Positions 54,255 through 63,373 of a stretch of DNA of 64,000 nt are shown here, piece after piece (position 1 is the stretch's first letter; each line of letters starts with the position of its first letter). The DNA lies in NCBI RefSeq assembly GCF_016625195.1, contig NZ_JACVUP010000021.1:1-64000 (forward strand), written 5' to 3'. The notes below the pieces were generated by a model. That model did not search any database. It was not told where the DNA came from and was given only the letters and a program-made list of their open reading frames with translations. The DNA is from Erwinia sp. S63 (GTDB lineage: Bacteria; Pseudomonadota; Gammaproteobacteria; Enterobacterales; Enterobacteriaceae). The position numbers were made by a program, and so were the translations under genes.

Positions 54255-55499
54255 ATGACAATTAATTCCCCTGGCAAATCGCGTTTCCACTGGCTGAAAT
54301 GGCTACTCATTTTACTTGTTGTGTTAATCGTGGCTGGCGTGATTTGGCGCGTTGTCGGCGGCCATGGCGGTGCGCCGGGCGGCATGCCACCGGGAGGCGG
54401 AAAAGGCGGTCATCGCGGGGGCGCAGGTGGCCCTCCGGGCATGGTGATGATGGGCGGCAGTGCCACGCTGGTGCACAGTGGCGTGGCCACGACGGCCAAC
54501 GTGCCGGTGTATCTCAATGCGCTGGGCACGGTGATCCCCAATGCCAGCGTTACCGTGACCAGCCGCGCAGCGGGTCAACTGGAAAAAGTGTTCTTTACCG
54601 AAGGGCAAAAAGTCGAGGCCGGACAGCTGCTGGCGCAGATCGATCCACGCAGCTATCAGGCCACGCTGGCGCAGTATCAGGGCGACCTTAATCAGAACCA
54701 GGCCTTGCTGAAAAGCGCCGAGCTGACGCTGGCCCGCTACAAAAAACTGGCGGCGCAGGACTCGCTTTCACGCCAGGATCTCGATACGCAAACCGCTACA
54801 GTAGGCCAGTATAAAGGGGCCGTGGCAGCCGATCAGGCGCAGATCGCCAGTGCGAAGCTGGATATTGAGTATGCGCGCATTACTTCACCCGTCAGCGGCC
54901 GTGTCGGCCTGCGTCTGGTCGATCCCGGCAACATGGTGCAAACCACCGACACCACAGGCATTGTGGTGGTGACGCAGATGCAGCCTGCTGCCGTGACCTT
55001 TAGCGTGCCGCAGAGCAATATCGCGCAGCTCACCAAAGCGCTGCATAACGGGCAGAGTTTACCGGCGGTGGCTTTTGATCAGGACAACAGCACCCAACTG
55101 GCGCAGGGTAGCGTGCAGTTCATTAGCAACCAGATCGATACCAGCACCGGCACCATCGAGCTAAAAGCCACCTTCCCAAATGAAGATGAATCACTGTTTG
55201 CCAATCAGTTTGTGAATCTGCGTCTGCAAACCAACATTCTGAATAACGCCACGGTGATCCCGGCTCAGGCGCTGCAACTGAGCAGTGACGGCAGCTTTGT
55301 GTTTGTGATCAATCAAGACAACACCGTCACGCGCAAAGCGGTGACCACCGGCCCGGCGTTTGGTGAAGATCAGCAGTCGATCCTGAAAGGCGTCGAGCCG
55401 GGCGAGCGTCTGGTCACCGAAGGCATCGATCGTCTGACCAACGGCAGTAAAGTCTCTCTGGCCGATGACAGCAAAACTGCCACAGCGGCCAAAAAATGA
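54255..55499 (+). CDS. mdtA: MdtA/MuxA-type RND adaptor
   Basis: 414 aa (E. coli MdtA 415). N-terminal membrane anchor (about residues 14-34) rather than a lipobox, then a Gly/Pro-rich linker (35-68; repeats such as GGHGGAPGG and GGGKGGHRGGAGG), then the adaptor domains with SRAAGQLEKVFFTEGQKVEAGQ near residue 97. It forms the periplasmic bridge of the MdtABC pump. The ATG at 54255 has GAAGAG upstream; the frame starts 14 codons earlier. Overlaps mdtB by 4 bases. Confidence 0.9.
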   Translation: MTINSPGKSRFHWLKWLLILLVVLIVAGVIWRVVGGHGGAPGGMPPGGGKGGHRGGAGGPPGMVMMGGSATLVHSGVATTANVPVYLNALGTVIPNASVTVTSRAAGQLEKVFFTEGQKVEAGQLLAQIDPRSYQATLAQYQGDLNQNQALLKSAELTLARYKKLAAQDSLSRQDLDTQTATVGQYKGAVAADQAQIASAKLDIEYARITSPVSGRVGLRLVDPGNMVQTTDTTGIVVVTQMQPAAVTFSVPQSNIAQLTKALHNGQSLPAVAFDQDNSTQLAQGSVQFISNQIDTSTGTIELKATFPNEDESLFANQFVNLRLQTNILNNATVIPAQALQLSSDGSFVFVINQDNTVTRKAVTTGPAFGEDQQSILKGVEPGERLVTEGIDRLTNGSKVSLADDSKTATAAKK

Positions 55500-58400
55500 A
55501 TCCGTCACGTCTGTTTATCCAGCGTCCCGTCGCCACCATCTTGCTGATGGTCGGCGTGCTGATTTCCGGGATTTTCGCGTATAAATTCCTCTCCACCTCG
55601 GCGCTGCCGCAGGTGGATTATCCGACCATTCAGGTCACCACCCTGTATCCTGGGGCCAGCCCGGATGTGATGGCATCATCTGTGACCTCACCGCTGGAAC
55701 GCCAGCTGGGGCAGATGGCCGGTTTAAGCCAGATGACCTCCACCAGCTCCGGTGGCTCCTCGATCATCACGCTAAAATTCAGCCTCGATCTGTCGCTGGA
55801 TGTCGCCGAGCAGGAAGTGCAGGCGGCGATCAACGCGGCCAACAATCTGCTGCCGAGCGATCTGCCGAATCCGCCGACCTATAAAAAGGTCAACCCGGCC
55901 GATACGGCGGTGATCACGCTGGCGGCCAGCTCGGACAATCTGCCACTGACGCAGGTGCAGGATCTGGTGAACACCCGCGTGGCGCTGAAGCTGTCGCAGA
56001 TTAACGGCGTCGGCATGGTGACATTGGCGGGCGGTCATCAGCCGGCTATCCGCGTGCAGATGGACCCGAAAGCGCTGGCGGCACACAAGCTGTCGCTGGA
56101 AGACGTGAATACGCTGATCAGTAACAGCAACGTCAATGGTTCAAAAGGTGGCTTCGATGGCAAATACCATTCGGTGACCATCGATGCCAACGATCAGCTG
56201 CGCACCGCCGATGAGTACGGCAATCTGATCATCACCTATCAGAACGGTGCCGCACTGCGCCTGAAAGACATCGCGCACATTGAACAGGGTCCGGAGAACA
56301 GCTTCCAGTCGGCGTGGGCCAATAACAGCCCGGCGATTGTGATCAGCGTGCAGCGCCAGCCCGGTGCCAACGTGATTCAGGTGGTGGATAGCATCAAAGC
56401 GCAGCTGCCAACCCTGCAGGCCGCGTTGCCCGATGGCGTGAAGATGAGCATCTTGTCGGATCGTACCCAAACCATCCGTGCATCCATTAGCGACGTGCAG
56501 TTTGAGCTGATGCTGTCGGTGGCGCTGGTGGTGATGGTCACCTTCCTGTTCCTGCGCAATGTGGCGGCGACGCTGATTCCGAGCGTGGCGGTGCCGCTGT
56601 CACTGATTGGCACTTTCGGCGTGATGTATCTGGCCGATTTCAGCCTGAATAACCTGTCGCTGATGGCGCTGACCATCGCCACCGGCTTCGTCATCGATGA
56701 TGCGATCGTGGTAGTGGAGAACATTTCGCGTCGGCTGGAAGAGGGCGAAACGCCGATGCAGGCGGCGCTGAAAGGCTCGCAGCAGATCGGCTTCACCATC
56801 ATCTCGCTGACCTTCTCGCTGATTGCAGTACTGATTCCGCTGCTGTTTATGGGCGATGTGGTCGGACGCCTGTTCCGCGAATTTGCCATCACGCTGGCGG
56901 TGTCGATTCTGGTGTCGATGGTGGTGTCACTGACGCTGACGCCAATGCTGTGCGCCTATCTGTTGCAGCATATCCCGGAAGAGAAGCAGTCGCGCTTCTC
57001 GCGTAAGGGCGGACAAATATTCGATAAGTTGGTGCACGGTTACGACCGCTTGCTGACGGTGGTGCTGAATCATCAGAAACTGACGCTGCTGGTGGCGCTG
57101 GCGACCTTTGCGCTGACAGCGCTGCTGTATATCGCCATCCCGAAAGGCTTCTTTCCGACGCAGGATACCGGACTGATTCAGGGGGTCACCGTGGCGTCGC
57201 AGGATGTGTCATTTAGCGAGATGTCGAAGCGTCAGCAGGCGCTGGCAAAAGTGATTCTGCAGAACCCGTCGGTGGATAGCCTCTCTTCGACTATCGGGAT
57301 TGACGGCAGCAACACCAGCCTCAACAGCGGTCGCATCCAAATCAACCTGAAGTCGTTTGATGAGCGCGATGACAAAGCCGATGTGGTGATCAAGCAGCTG
57401 CAACAGGCGGCACAACAGGTGGCGGGCATTCAGCTCTACTTGCAACCGGCGCAGGATTTGACAGTCAACGACCAGGTCACGCCGAGCCAGTATCAGTTCA
57501 CGCTTGATGACGCAGACAGTGAAAACCTGGTGAGCTGGACGCCGAAGATGGTGGCCGCCTTGCAGCAGCGCCCGGAATTTAACGGCGTGGTGAGTAACCT
57601 GCAGGATCAGGGCCGTGTCGCCTATGTCGAACTGAACCGCGACAAAGCCGCGCGCTACGGTATTACCGCCTCGGATGTGGATACGGCGCTGTACAACAGC
57701 TTCGGTCAGCGCCTGGTTTCCACCATCTTTACCCAGGCCAATCAGTATCGCGTGGTGCTGGAAGTCGCGCCGCAGTATCAGCAGTCGCCGGCATCGTTTG
57801 ATGATGTCTATCTGCCGGTGAGCAGCAGTTCCAGTACCTCAACCAGCAGCAGTTCGAGCACGACATCCAGCAGCTCAAGCAGCAGTTCGACCACCAGCTC
57901 GGACAGCGACACCACCACCACGGGCATGGTGAAACTGACCTCGATCGCCACCATTCACCAGCGCACCGGTTCACTGATGCATATGCGTCTGAATCAGTTC
58001 CCGGCGGTGATGGTGTCGTTCAACCTCAACAGCGGGTATTCGCTGGAGGATGGGCAGAAAGCGATTGCCGAAGTAACGCAACAGCTCAATATGCCATCCA
58101 GCATTACGCTGCGCTATCAGGGGGAAACCTCGGCGTTCCAGAGCGCGACCGGCAACACGCTGTGGCTGATTCTGGCCGCTCTGATCACCATGTATGTGGT
58201 GTTGGGCATCCTGTATGAGAGCTTTATTCATCCGGTGACCATTCTCTCGACGCTGCCGTCGGCGGCGGTGGGTGCGCTGTTGACGTTGCTGCTGGCGGGC
58301 AGTGAGTTCAGCTTGATTGCGCTGATCGGGGTGATATTGCTGATCGGTATCGTGAAGAAGAACGCGATTATGATGATCGACTTTGCGCTGGAAGCTGAAA

Positions 58401-58696
58401 ACAAGCAGGGCATGAGCGCGCGTGATGCGATTCATCAGGCCTGTCTACTGCGCTTCCGTCCGATTCTGATGACCACCATGGCGGCGCTGCTCGGTGCACT
58501 GCCGCTGATGCTGGCTTCGGGATCCGGTGCGGAACTGCGCCAGCCGCTCGGTCTGGTGATCGTCGGCGGCCTGATTGTCAGCCAGGTGCTGACGCTGTTC
58601 TCCACGCCGGTCATCTACCTGTGGTTCGATGGTATCGCGCAGCGCGGCAAGCGCTATATGCAGCGTAAACAGCAGCAGGCGCGGAGCGAGGAATGA
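55496..58696 (+). CDS. mdtB: MdtB/MuxB RND permease with Ser/Thr-rich insertion
   Basis: 1066 aa (E. coli MdtB 1040). HAE1-type RND permease that forms a heterotrimer with MdtC. TM4 aspartates are in FVIDDAIVVVENI (near residue 401), and the TM10 lysine in GIVKKNAIMMIDFALEAE. Residues about 776-809 are almost only Ser and Thr with two Asp (repeats of SSSSSTSTSSSSSTTSSSSS kind), placed in the second periplasmic loop where E. coli has a short TSSDGG-type hairpin. The tract accounts for the extra length. Coupled to mdtA and mdtC by ATGA overlaps. Confidence 0.93.
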   Translation: MNPSRLFIQRPVATILLMVGVLISGIFAYKFLSTSALPQVDYPTIQVTTLYPGASPDVMASSVTSPLERQLGQMAGLSQMTSTSSGGSSIITLKFSLDLSLDVAEQEVQAAINAANNLLPSDLPNPPTYKKVNPADTAVITLAASSDNLPLTQVQDLVNTRVALKLSQINGVGMVTLAGGHQPAIRVQMDPKALAAHKLSLEDVNTLISNSNVNGSKGGFDGKYHSVTIDANDQLRTADEYGNLIITYQNGAALRLKDIAHIEQGPENSFQSAWANNSPAIVISVQRQPGANVIQVVDSIKAQLPTLQAALPDGVKMSILSDRTQTIRASISDVQFELMLSVALVVMVTFLFLRNVAATLIPSVAVPLSLIGTFGVMYLADFSLNNLSLMALTIATGFVIDDAIVVVENISRRLEEGETPMQAALKGSQQIGFTIISLTFSLIAVLIPLLFMGDVVGRLFREFAITLAVSILVSMVVSLTLTPMLCAYLLQHIPEEKQSRFSRKGGQIFDKLVHGYDRLLTVVLNHQKLTLLVALATFALTALLYIAIPKGFFPTQDTGLIQGVTVASQDVSFSEMSKRQQALAKVILQNPSVDSLSSTIGIDGSNTSLNSGRIQINLKSFDERDDKADVVIKQLQQAAQQVAGIQLYLQPAQDLTVNDQVTPSQYQFTLDDADSENLVSWTPKMVAALQQRPEFNGVVSNLQDQGRVAYVELNRDKAARYGITASDVDTALYNSFGQRLVSTIFTQANQYRVVLEVAPQYQQSPASFDDVYLPVSSSSSTSTSSSSSTTSSSSSSSSTTSSDSDTTTTGMVKLTSIATIHQRTGSLMHMRLNQFPAVMVSFNLNSGYSLEDGQKAIAEVTQQLNMPSSITLRYQGETSAFQSATGNTLWLILAALITMYVVLGILYESFIHPVTILSTLPSAAVGALLTLLLAGSEFSLIALIGVILLIGIVKKNAIMMIDFALEAENKQGMSARDAIHQACLLRFRPILMTTMAALLGALPLMLASGSGAELRQPLGLVIVGGLIVSQVLTLFSTPVIYLWFDGIAQRGKRYMQRKQQQARSEE
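57821..57922 (+). repeat. Low-complexity AGC/ACC-codon tract coding for poly-Ser/Thr in mdtB
   Basis: About 100 bases made mostly of AGC, AGT, TCG, ACC and TCC codons, giving about 34 residues of Ser/Thr with two Asp. Mixed synonymous codons show it is not a fresh trinucleotide slippage product but has diverged, or is selected at the protein level. Length variation between strains would be expected. Confidence 0.8.
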
Positions 58697-61600
58697 ACTT
58701 AACCAGGCTGTTTATCTTCCGTCCGGTCACCACGTTGTTGTTAACGTTGTCGATCATGCTACTCGGTTTGCTGGGTTATCGGCTGTTGCCGGTGGCTCCG
58801 CTGCCGCAGGTGGATTTCCCGACCATCATGGTCAGCGCCAGCTTAGCCGGTGCCAGCCCGGAAACCATGGCGGCCACGGTGGCGACGCCGCTGGAGCGCT
58901 CGCTGGGGCAGATTGCGGGCGTCACCGAAATGACTTCGACCAGTTCGCAGGGCTCCACCAGTGTCATTTTGCAGTTTGATCTCGACCGCGATATCAACGG
59001 TGCGGCGCGTGATGTGCAGGCGGCGATCAACGCCGCACGCAGTCTGCTGCCGAGCGCCATGGAATCACTGCCGACCTATCGCAAAGCCAACCCGTCCGAT
59101 GCGCCGATTGTGATGCTGGCGCTGACATCGGCTACGCGCACGCCGGGCGAACTCTACGACCTCGCCGAGAGCAAAATCGAGCAGGCGATGGGGCAGGTGA
59201 AGGGCGTGGGCGAAGTGTCGCTAATGGGCAGTGCCTTGCCAGCCGTGCGCATTGATCTGCAACCGCTCAAGCTGGCGCAGTACGGCATCTCGCTGGATAC
59301 GGTGCGCGAAGCCATCGCCAACAGCACCACCAACAAACCCAAAGGCATTCTGCAGGGTAGCCAGCAATCATGGGTGGTGGACAGCAACGGTCAGTTAGAT
59401 AAAGCGGCGCAGTATCAGGATCTGATCGTCAGCTACAAAGACGGCAAAGCGGTGCGCCTGCACGATGTCGCCACCGTCTACGATTCGGTTGAGGATCAGT
59501 ACCAGGCCGGTTTCCTCAATTCGCAGCCGTCGGTGATGGTGGGCATTAAGCGCCAGGCCGGTGCCAATATGCTCGACACCATTGATGCCATCAAAGCGCA
59601 GTTGCCAGCGCTGGAAAAAGATCTACCTGCGGATACGCAGTTGAAAGTGGTGGTGGACCGTTCGCCGACGGTGCGTGAATCTTTGTACGACACCGAAGAG
59701 ACGCTGCTGATCGCCATGCTGTTGGTGATCGCGGTGGTGTTTGTGTTCCTGCGTAACGTGCAGGCGGTGGTGATCCCGGCGCTGGCGCTGCCGGTGTCGT
59801 TGATTGGCACCTGTGCAGTGATGTATCTGCTGGGCTACAGCCTCGATAACCTGTCGCTGATGGCGCTGATTATCGCCACGGGATTTGTCGTCGATGATGC
59901 CATCGTGGTGCTGGAGAATATCACGCGGCATATCGAAGAGGGCTTAAGTCCGCTGCGGGCGGCGCTGAAGGGTGCGCAGGAAGTGAGTTTCACCGTGCTG
60001 TCGATGACCATGTCACTGATCGCGGTGTTTATCCCAATCCTGCTGATGGGCAGTATTGTCGGTCGTCTGTTCCGCGAGTTTGCGGTGACGCTCACCGTCT
60101 CGCTGTTGATCTCGATGTTTGTCTCGCTGAGCCTGACGCCGATGCTGTGCGCGCGTCTGCTGAAGCCAAAACCGAAAGTCAGCAAGCGCCCGCATCCGCT
60201 ATATCAGTTTATCGAAAACCAGCTGAATGCTTTGCTTGCAGCCTATTCGCGTGGTCTGGCGTGGGTGATGGCGCACCAGAAGATCACCATGTTCAGCCTG
60301 GTGTTGACGGTGCTACTGAACCTGTTTCTGTTCACCGTGGTGCAGAAGGGCTTCTTCCCCAATCAGGACACCGGGCTGCTGATGGGCGCACTGCGCGCCG
60401 ATCAAAATATCTCGTTCCAGGCGATGAAGCCGAAGATGCTGGAGTTCACCAAGATCATCCAGTCCGATCCCGCGGTGGACAGCGTGATGTCGTCGATGGG
60501 CAGCGGCATGTTTGGCTCGCGCAACAGCGCCAACTTCTTTGTACGCTTGAAGGATTTCAGTGACCGCGATGCCACGGCCACCGAAGTCGCCAATCGACTG
60601 AGCCTGAAGACCAGCCATATCGCTGGGGCGCAGATGTTCCTGATGGCGGCGCAGGATCTGCATATCGGTGGGCGCAGTGCCAACGCCACCTATCAATACA
60701 GCTTGCAGGCCGACGATCTGGATGTGCTGCGCGAGTGGACGCCGAAAGTGCAGGCCGCTCTGGCGGCGATCCCACAGCTCAACAGCGTGGACTCCGATTC
60801 GCAAACTGGCGGCCAGGAAGTGGTGATCAATATCGATCGCGACCGCGCGCAACGCCTCGGCGTGAATGTGCAGATGCTGGATACCATGCTGAACAACGCC
60901 TTTAGCCAGCGCCAGGTGGCGACGCTGTATCACACGCTGAATCAGTATCACGTGGTGATGTCGTTGCAGGACAGCTACACGCGCGATCCGGAGATTTTGA
61001 AAGAACTGTACGTGATTAACGACAGCGGCGATCGTGTGCCGCTCTCCGCTTTCGCCAGCTTCAAAGGCGGTAACGCGCCGCTGTCGGTGGCGCATCAGGG
61101 CCAGTCAGCCACCAGCACCATAGCATTCAACCTCAACGATGGTGTGTCACTGGAGCAGGCGCAGACGCTGATCAAGCAGGCGATGGCGCAGCTCGGTTTA
61201 CCGTCCACCATTCAGGCCGGATTTGCCGGTACCGCAGCCGCCTTTGCGCAGCTGACCGCCACCATGCCGTGGCTGATTATTGCCGCGCTGGCGGCGGTGT
61301 ATATCGTGCTGGGCGTGCTGTATGAGAGCTATATCCACCCCATCACAATTCTCTCCACGCTGCCATCGGCGGGAGTCGGCGCGCTGCTGCTGCTGCTGCT
61401 CACCAATACCCAACTGACGGTGATTGCTCTGATCGGCATCATTCTGCTGATTGGTATCGTGAAGAAGAACGCCATCATGATGATCGACTTTGCGATCCAC
61501 GCTGAGCGCACGCAGGGCATGTCGCCGAAACAGGCGATCACGCAGGCCTGTCTGATGCGTTTCCGTCCGATCATGATGACCACGCTGGCCGCCTTCTTTG

Positions 61601-61794
61601 GTGCTTTGCCGCTGGCATTGGGCAGCGGCGGCGATGCGGATTTACGCAGTCCGCTCGGCATCGCGATTGCTGGTGGTTTGGCGCTGAGCCAGTTGTTAAC
61701 CCTGTTTACCACGCCGGTTGTTTATCTCTGGCTCGATAGTTTAAGCCGTGCCACCAAACGTCAGTGGCAGCGGATGCGTCATGTGGAACCCTGA
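58693..61794 (+). CDS. mdtC: MdtC/MuxC RND permease
   Basis: 1033 aa (E. coli 1025). Second RND subunit of the heteromultimeric MdtB2C pump. TM4 pair FVVDDAIVVLENITR near residue 400; TM10 lysine in GIVKKNAIMMIDFAIHAE. It shows the LGRSL...GATTMTSTSSQG-like N-terminal porter region seen as LGQIAGVTEMTSTSSQGST. No Ser/Thr tract as in its partner. Start overlaps mdtB (ATGA). The channel gene follows 3 bases after its stop. Confidence 0.93.
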   Translation: MNLTRLFIFRPVTTLLLTLSIMLLGLLGYRLLPVAPLPQVDFPTIMVSASLAGASPETMAATVATPLERSLGQIAGVTEMTSTSSQGSTSVILQFDLDRDINGAARDVQAAINAARSLLPSAMESLPTYRKANPSDAPIVMLALTSATRTPGELYDLAESKIEQAMGQVKGVGEVSLMGSALPAVRIDLQPLKLAQYGISLDTVREAIANSTTNKPKGILQGSQQSWVVDSNGQLDKAAQYQDLIVSYKDGKAVRLHDVATVYDSVEDQYQAGFLNSQPSVMVGIKRQAGANMLDTIDAIKAQLPALEKDLPADTQLKVVVDRSPTVRESLYDTEETLLIAMLLVIAVVFVFLRNVQAVVIPALALPVSLIGTCAVMYLLGYSLDNLSLMALIIATGFVVDDAIVVLENITRHIEEGLSPLRAALKGAQEVSFTVLSMTMSLIAVFIPILLMGSIVGRLFREFAVTLTVSLLISMFVSLSLTPMLCARLLKPKPKVSKRPHPLYQFIENQLNALLAAYSRGLAWVMAHQKITMFSLVLTVLLNLFLFTVVQKGFFPNQDTGLLMGALRADQNISFQAMKPKMLEFTKIIQSDPAVDSVMSSMGSGMFGSRNSANFFVRLKDFSDRDATATEVANRLSLKTSHIAGAQMFLMAAQDLHIGGRSANATYQYSLQADDLDVLREWTPKVQAALAAIPQLNSVDSDSQTGGQEVVINIDRDRAQRLGVNVQMLDTMLNNAFSQRQVATLYHTLNQYHVVMSLQDSYTRDPEILKELYVINDSGDRVPLSAFASFKGGNAPLSVAHQGQSATSTIAFNLNDGVSLEQAQTLIKQAMAQLGLPSTIQAGFAGTAAAFAQLTATMPWLIIAALAAVYIVLGVLYESYIHPITILSTLPSAGVGALLLLLLTNTQLTVIALIGIILLIGIVKKNAIMMIDFAIHAERTQGMSPKQAITQACLMRFRPIMMTTLAAFFGALPLALGSGGDADLRSPLGIAIAGGLALSQLLTLFTTPVVYLWLDSLSRATKRQWQRMRHVEP

Positions 61795-61797
61795 TCG

Positions 61798-63195
61798 ATG
61801 AAAAATGTTCTGAAATTTACCCCGATGGTAGCGGCACTGTTGCTGGCGGGTTGTGCGGTGGGGCCGGATTATCAGCGCCCGACCATGGCGATGCCGACCC
61901 ACTTTAAAGAAGCCAAAGGCTGGCAGCAGGCCACGCCGCAGGATGAGCAGAGCAAAGGCGACTGGTGGTCGGTGTATCACGATGCCACGCTGGATAGCCT
62001 GTTGCGTCAGGTGAGCATCTCCAACCAAAACGTGGCGAGCTATGCCGCGCAGTACCGTGAAGCGCAGGCGCTGACCTCGCAGTCACGCGCCGCGTTATTC
62101 CCGTCGGTGAGTTACGACGCCAGCAGTACGCGCAGCGGCAGCCGGGCCAGCGCCACCGGCCAGCGCAGCGTCAGCAACGCGCATGCCGCCGATCTCAGTG
62201 CCAGCTGGGAGCTGGATTTGTGGGGCAAACTGCGCCGTACGCTGGAAGAGAACAAAGCCAGCGCGCAGGCGAGTAAGGCCGAACTGGCGAATATCACCCT
62301 AAGTGCCCAATCGGAGCTGGCGCAGGATTACTTCCAGCTGCGCATCCTCGACGAAAAGATTGCTCTGTATCAGCGCAGTATTGATGCCTATCAGCGCTAT
62401 ATGACGGTGATTCAGAATAAGTACTCGGCGGGCAGCGAATCACGCGCCACGCTGGCACAGGCGCAGATGCAACTGGAGAGTGCGCGCGCCTCAGCACAGG
62501 ATTATCAGTGGCAGCGCGCGCAGTCGGAACACGCCATTGCGCTGTTGCTGGGCCGTGCACCGGCTGATTTCTCGCTGCCAGTGGCGAAGCTGGATGCCAC
62601 GCTGCCAGCCATCCCTAACAGCCTGCCTTCTGCCTTGCTGCAGCGTCGTCCGGATATCGCTTATGCCGAACGTAACGTGGCAGCGGCCAATGCGGCGGTG
62701 GGCGTAGCGATTGCCGGTTACTATCCCGATCTGACGTTAAGTGCCACGGGCGGCGTGAGCTCATCGGCCATCAACAGTCTGTTCTCGCTGCCGAATCGCG
62801 TCTGGTCATTAGGGCCGGAACTGAGCGGCACGCTGCTGGACTTCGGTGCCACCTCAGCCAAAGTGGAGCAGGCCCGTGCCGCCTATGACGCCAGCGTGGC
62901 GGATTATCGCCAGTCGGTGCTGACGGCGATGGGGGAAGTGGAAGATTATCTGGTGCAGCTGAATACGCTGAAGGGTGAGATAGCTTCACAGCAGCTGGCG
63001 ACCAGTGCCGCGCAGGAGTCAGCACGCGTGACGCGTAATCAGTATGATGCCGGAATGATTGATTACCTTGATGTGGCGACCACCGAAAACAGCAGTCTGA
63101 GTGAGCAGCAGAGCTTACTGTCACTGCAGAGTACCCAGTGGGTGAGCAGCGTTGAGTTGATCGCCGCGCTGGGTGGTGGTTGGCAGCAAAATTAA
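61798..63195 (+). CDS. Outer-membrane efflux channel lipoprotein (OpmB/NodT type) of the MdtABC operon
   Basis: 465 aa. Lipobox LLAGC (Cys19; Ala at +2). NodT-type TolC-fold channel: CAVGPDYQRP after the cysteine, LQRRPDIAYAERNVAAANAAVG near residue 285. It is only distantly similar to the first channel at 52712. In E. coli mdtABC is followed by mdtD-baeSR and relies on TolC; an mdtABC operon with its own channel is the muxABC-opmB layout of Pseudomonas. No regulator follows; a REP-like repeat does. Confidence 0.9.
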   Translation: MKNVLKFTPMVAALLLAGCAVGPDYQRPTMAMPTHFKEAKGWQQATPQDEQSKGDWWSVYHDATLDSLLRQVSISNQNVASYAAQYREAQALTSQSRAALFPSVSYDASSTRSGSRASATGQRSVSNAHAADLSASWELDLWGKLRRTLEENKASAQASKAELANITLSAQSELAQDYFQLRILDEKIALYQRSIDAYQRYMTVIQNKYSAGSESRATLAQAQMQLESARASAQDYQWQRAQSEHAIALLLGRAPADFSLPVAKLDATLPAIPNSLPSALLQRRPDIAYAERNVAAANAAVGVAIAGYYPDLTLSATGGVSSSAINSLFSLPNRVWSLGPELSGTLLDFGATSAKVEQARAAYDASVADYRQSVLTAMGEVEDYLVQLNTLKGEIASQQLATSAAQESARVTRNQYDAGMIDYLDVATTENSSLSEQQSLLSLQSTQWVSSVELIAALGGGWQQN

Positions 63196-63207
63196 GCACG
63201 CTCTGGG

Positions 63208-63281
63208 TAGCGGCGCGATTTTTCGCGTGTCTGTCGGCGACACCATTGCTTCAGACATGCGCGATAAATCGCATCGCTATA
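63208..63281. repeat. REP-like palindromic repeat, second copy
   Basis: Imperfect inverted repeat of 74 bases. The left arm TAGCGGCGCGATTTTTCGCG (63208-63227) pairs with the right arm CGCGATAAATCGCATCGCTA (63260-63279), and an inner TGTCTG/CAGACA pair continues the stem. Its core and total size match the element at 7156-7229. It lies between the channel gene and aas and may terminate the mdtABC operon. Confidence 0.65.
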
Positions 63282-63373
63282 CATTCGTGTGGTTTTATCC
63301 CCCGCACCACTTGTCGAAAATCGCCAGATCCTGCAAGGTAAGCGCCATATTTTAACGCTGCTAAGGAGCTGGC

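Noticed and set aside
57729..57974. Minus-strand frame rich in Trp/Cys/Ser opposite the mdtB Ser/Thr tract
   Set aside because: It is a composition shadow of the AGC/ACC codons on the coding strand.
60313..61095. 260-codon minus-strand frame opposite mdtC
   Set aside because: High-GC third-position shadow; His/Arg/Gln-rich without domain features, and mdtC is intact.
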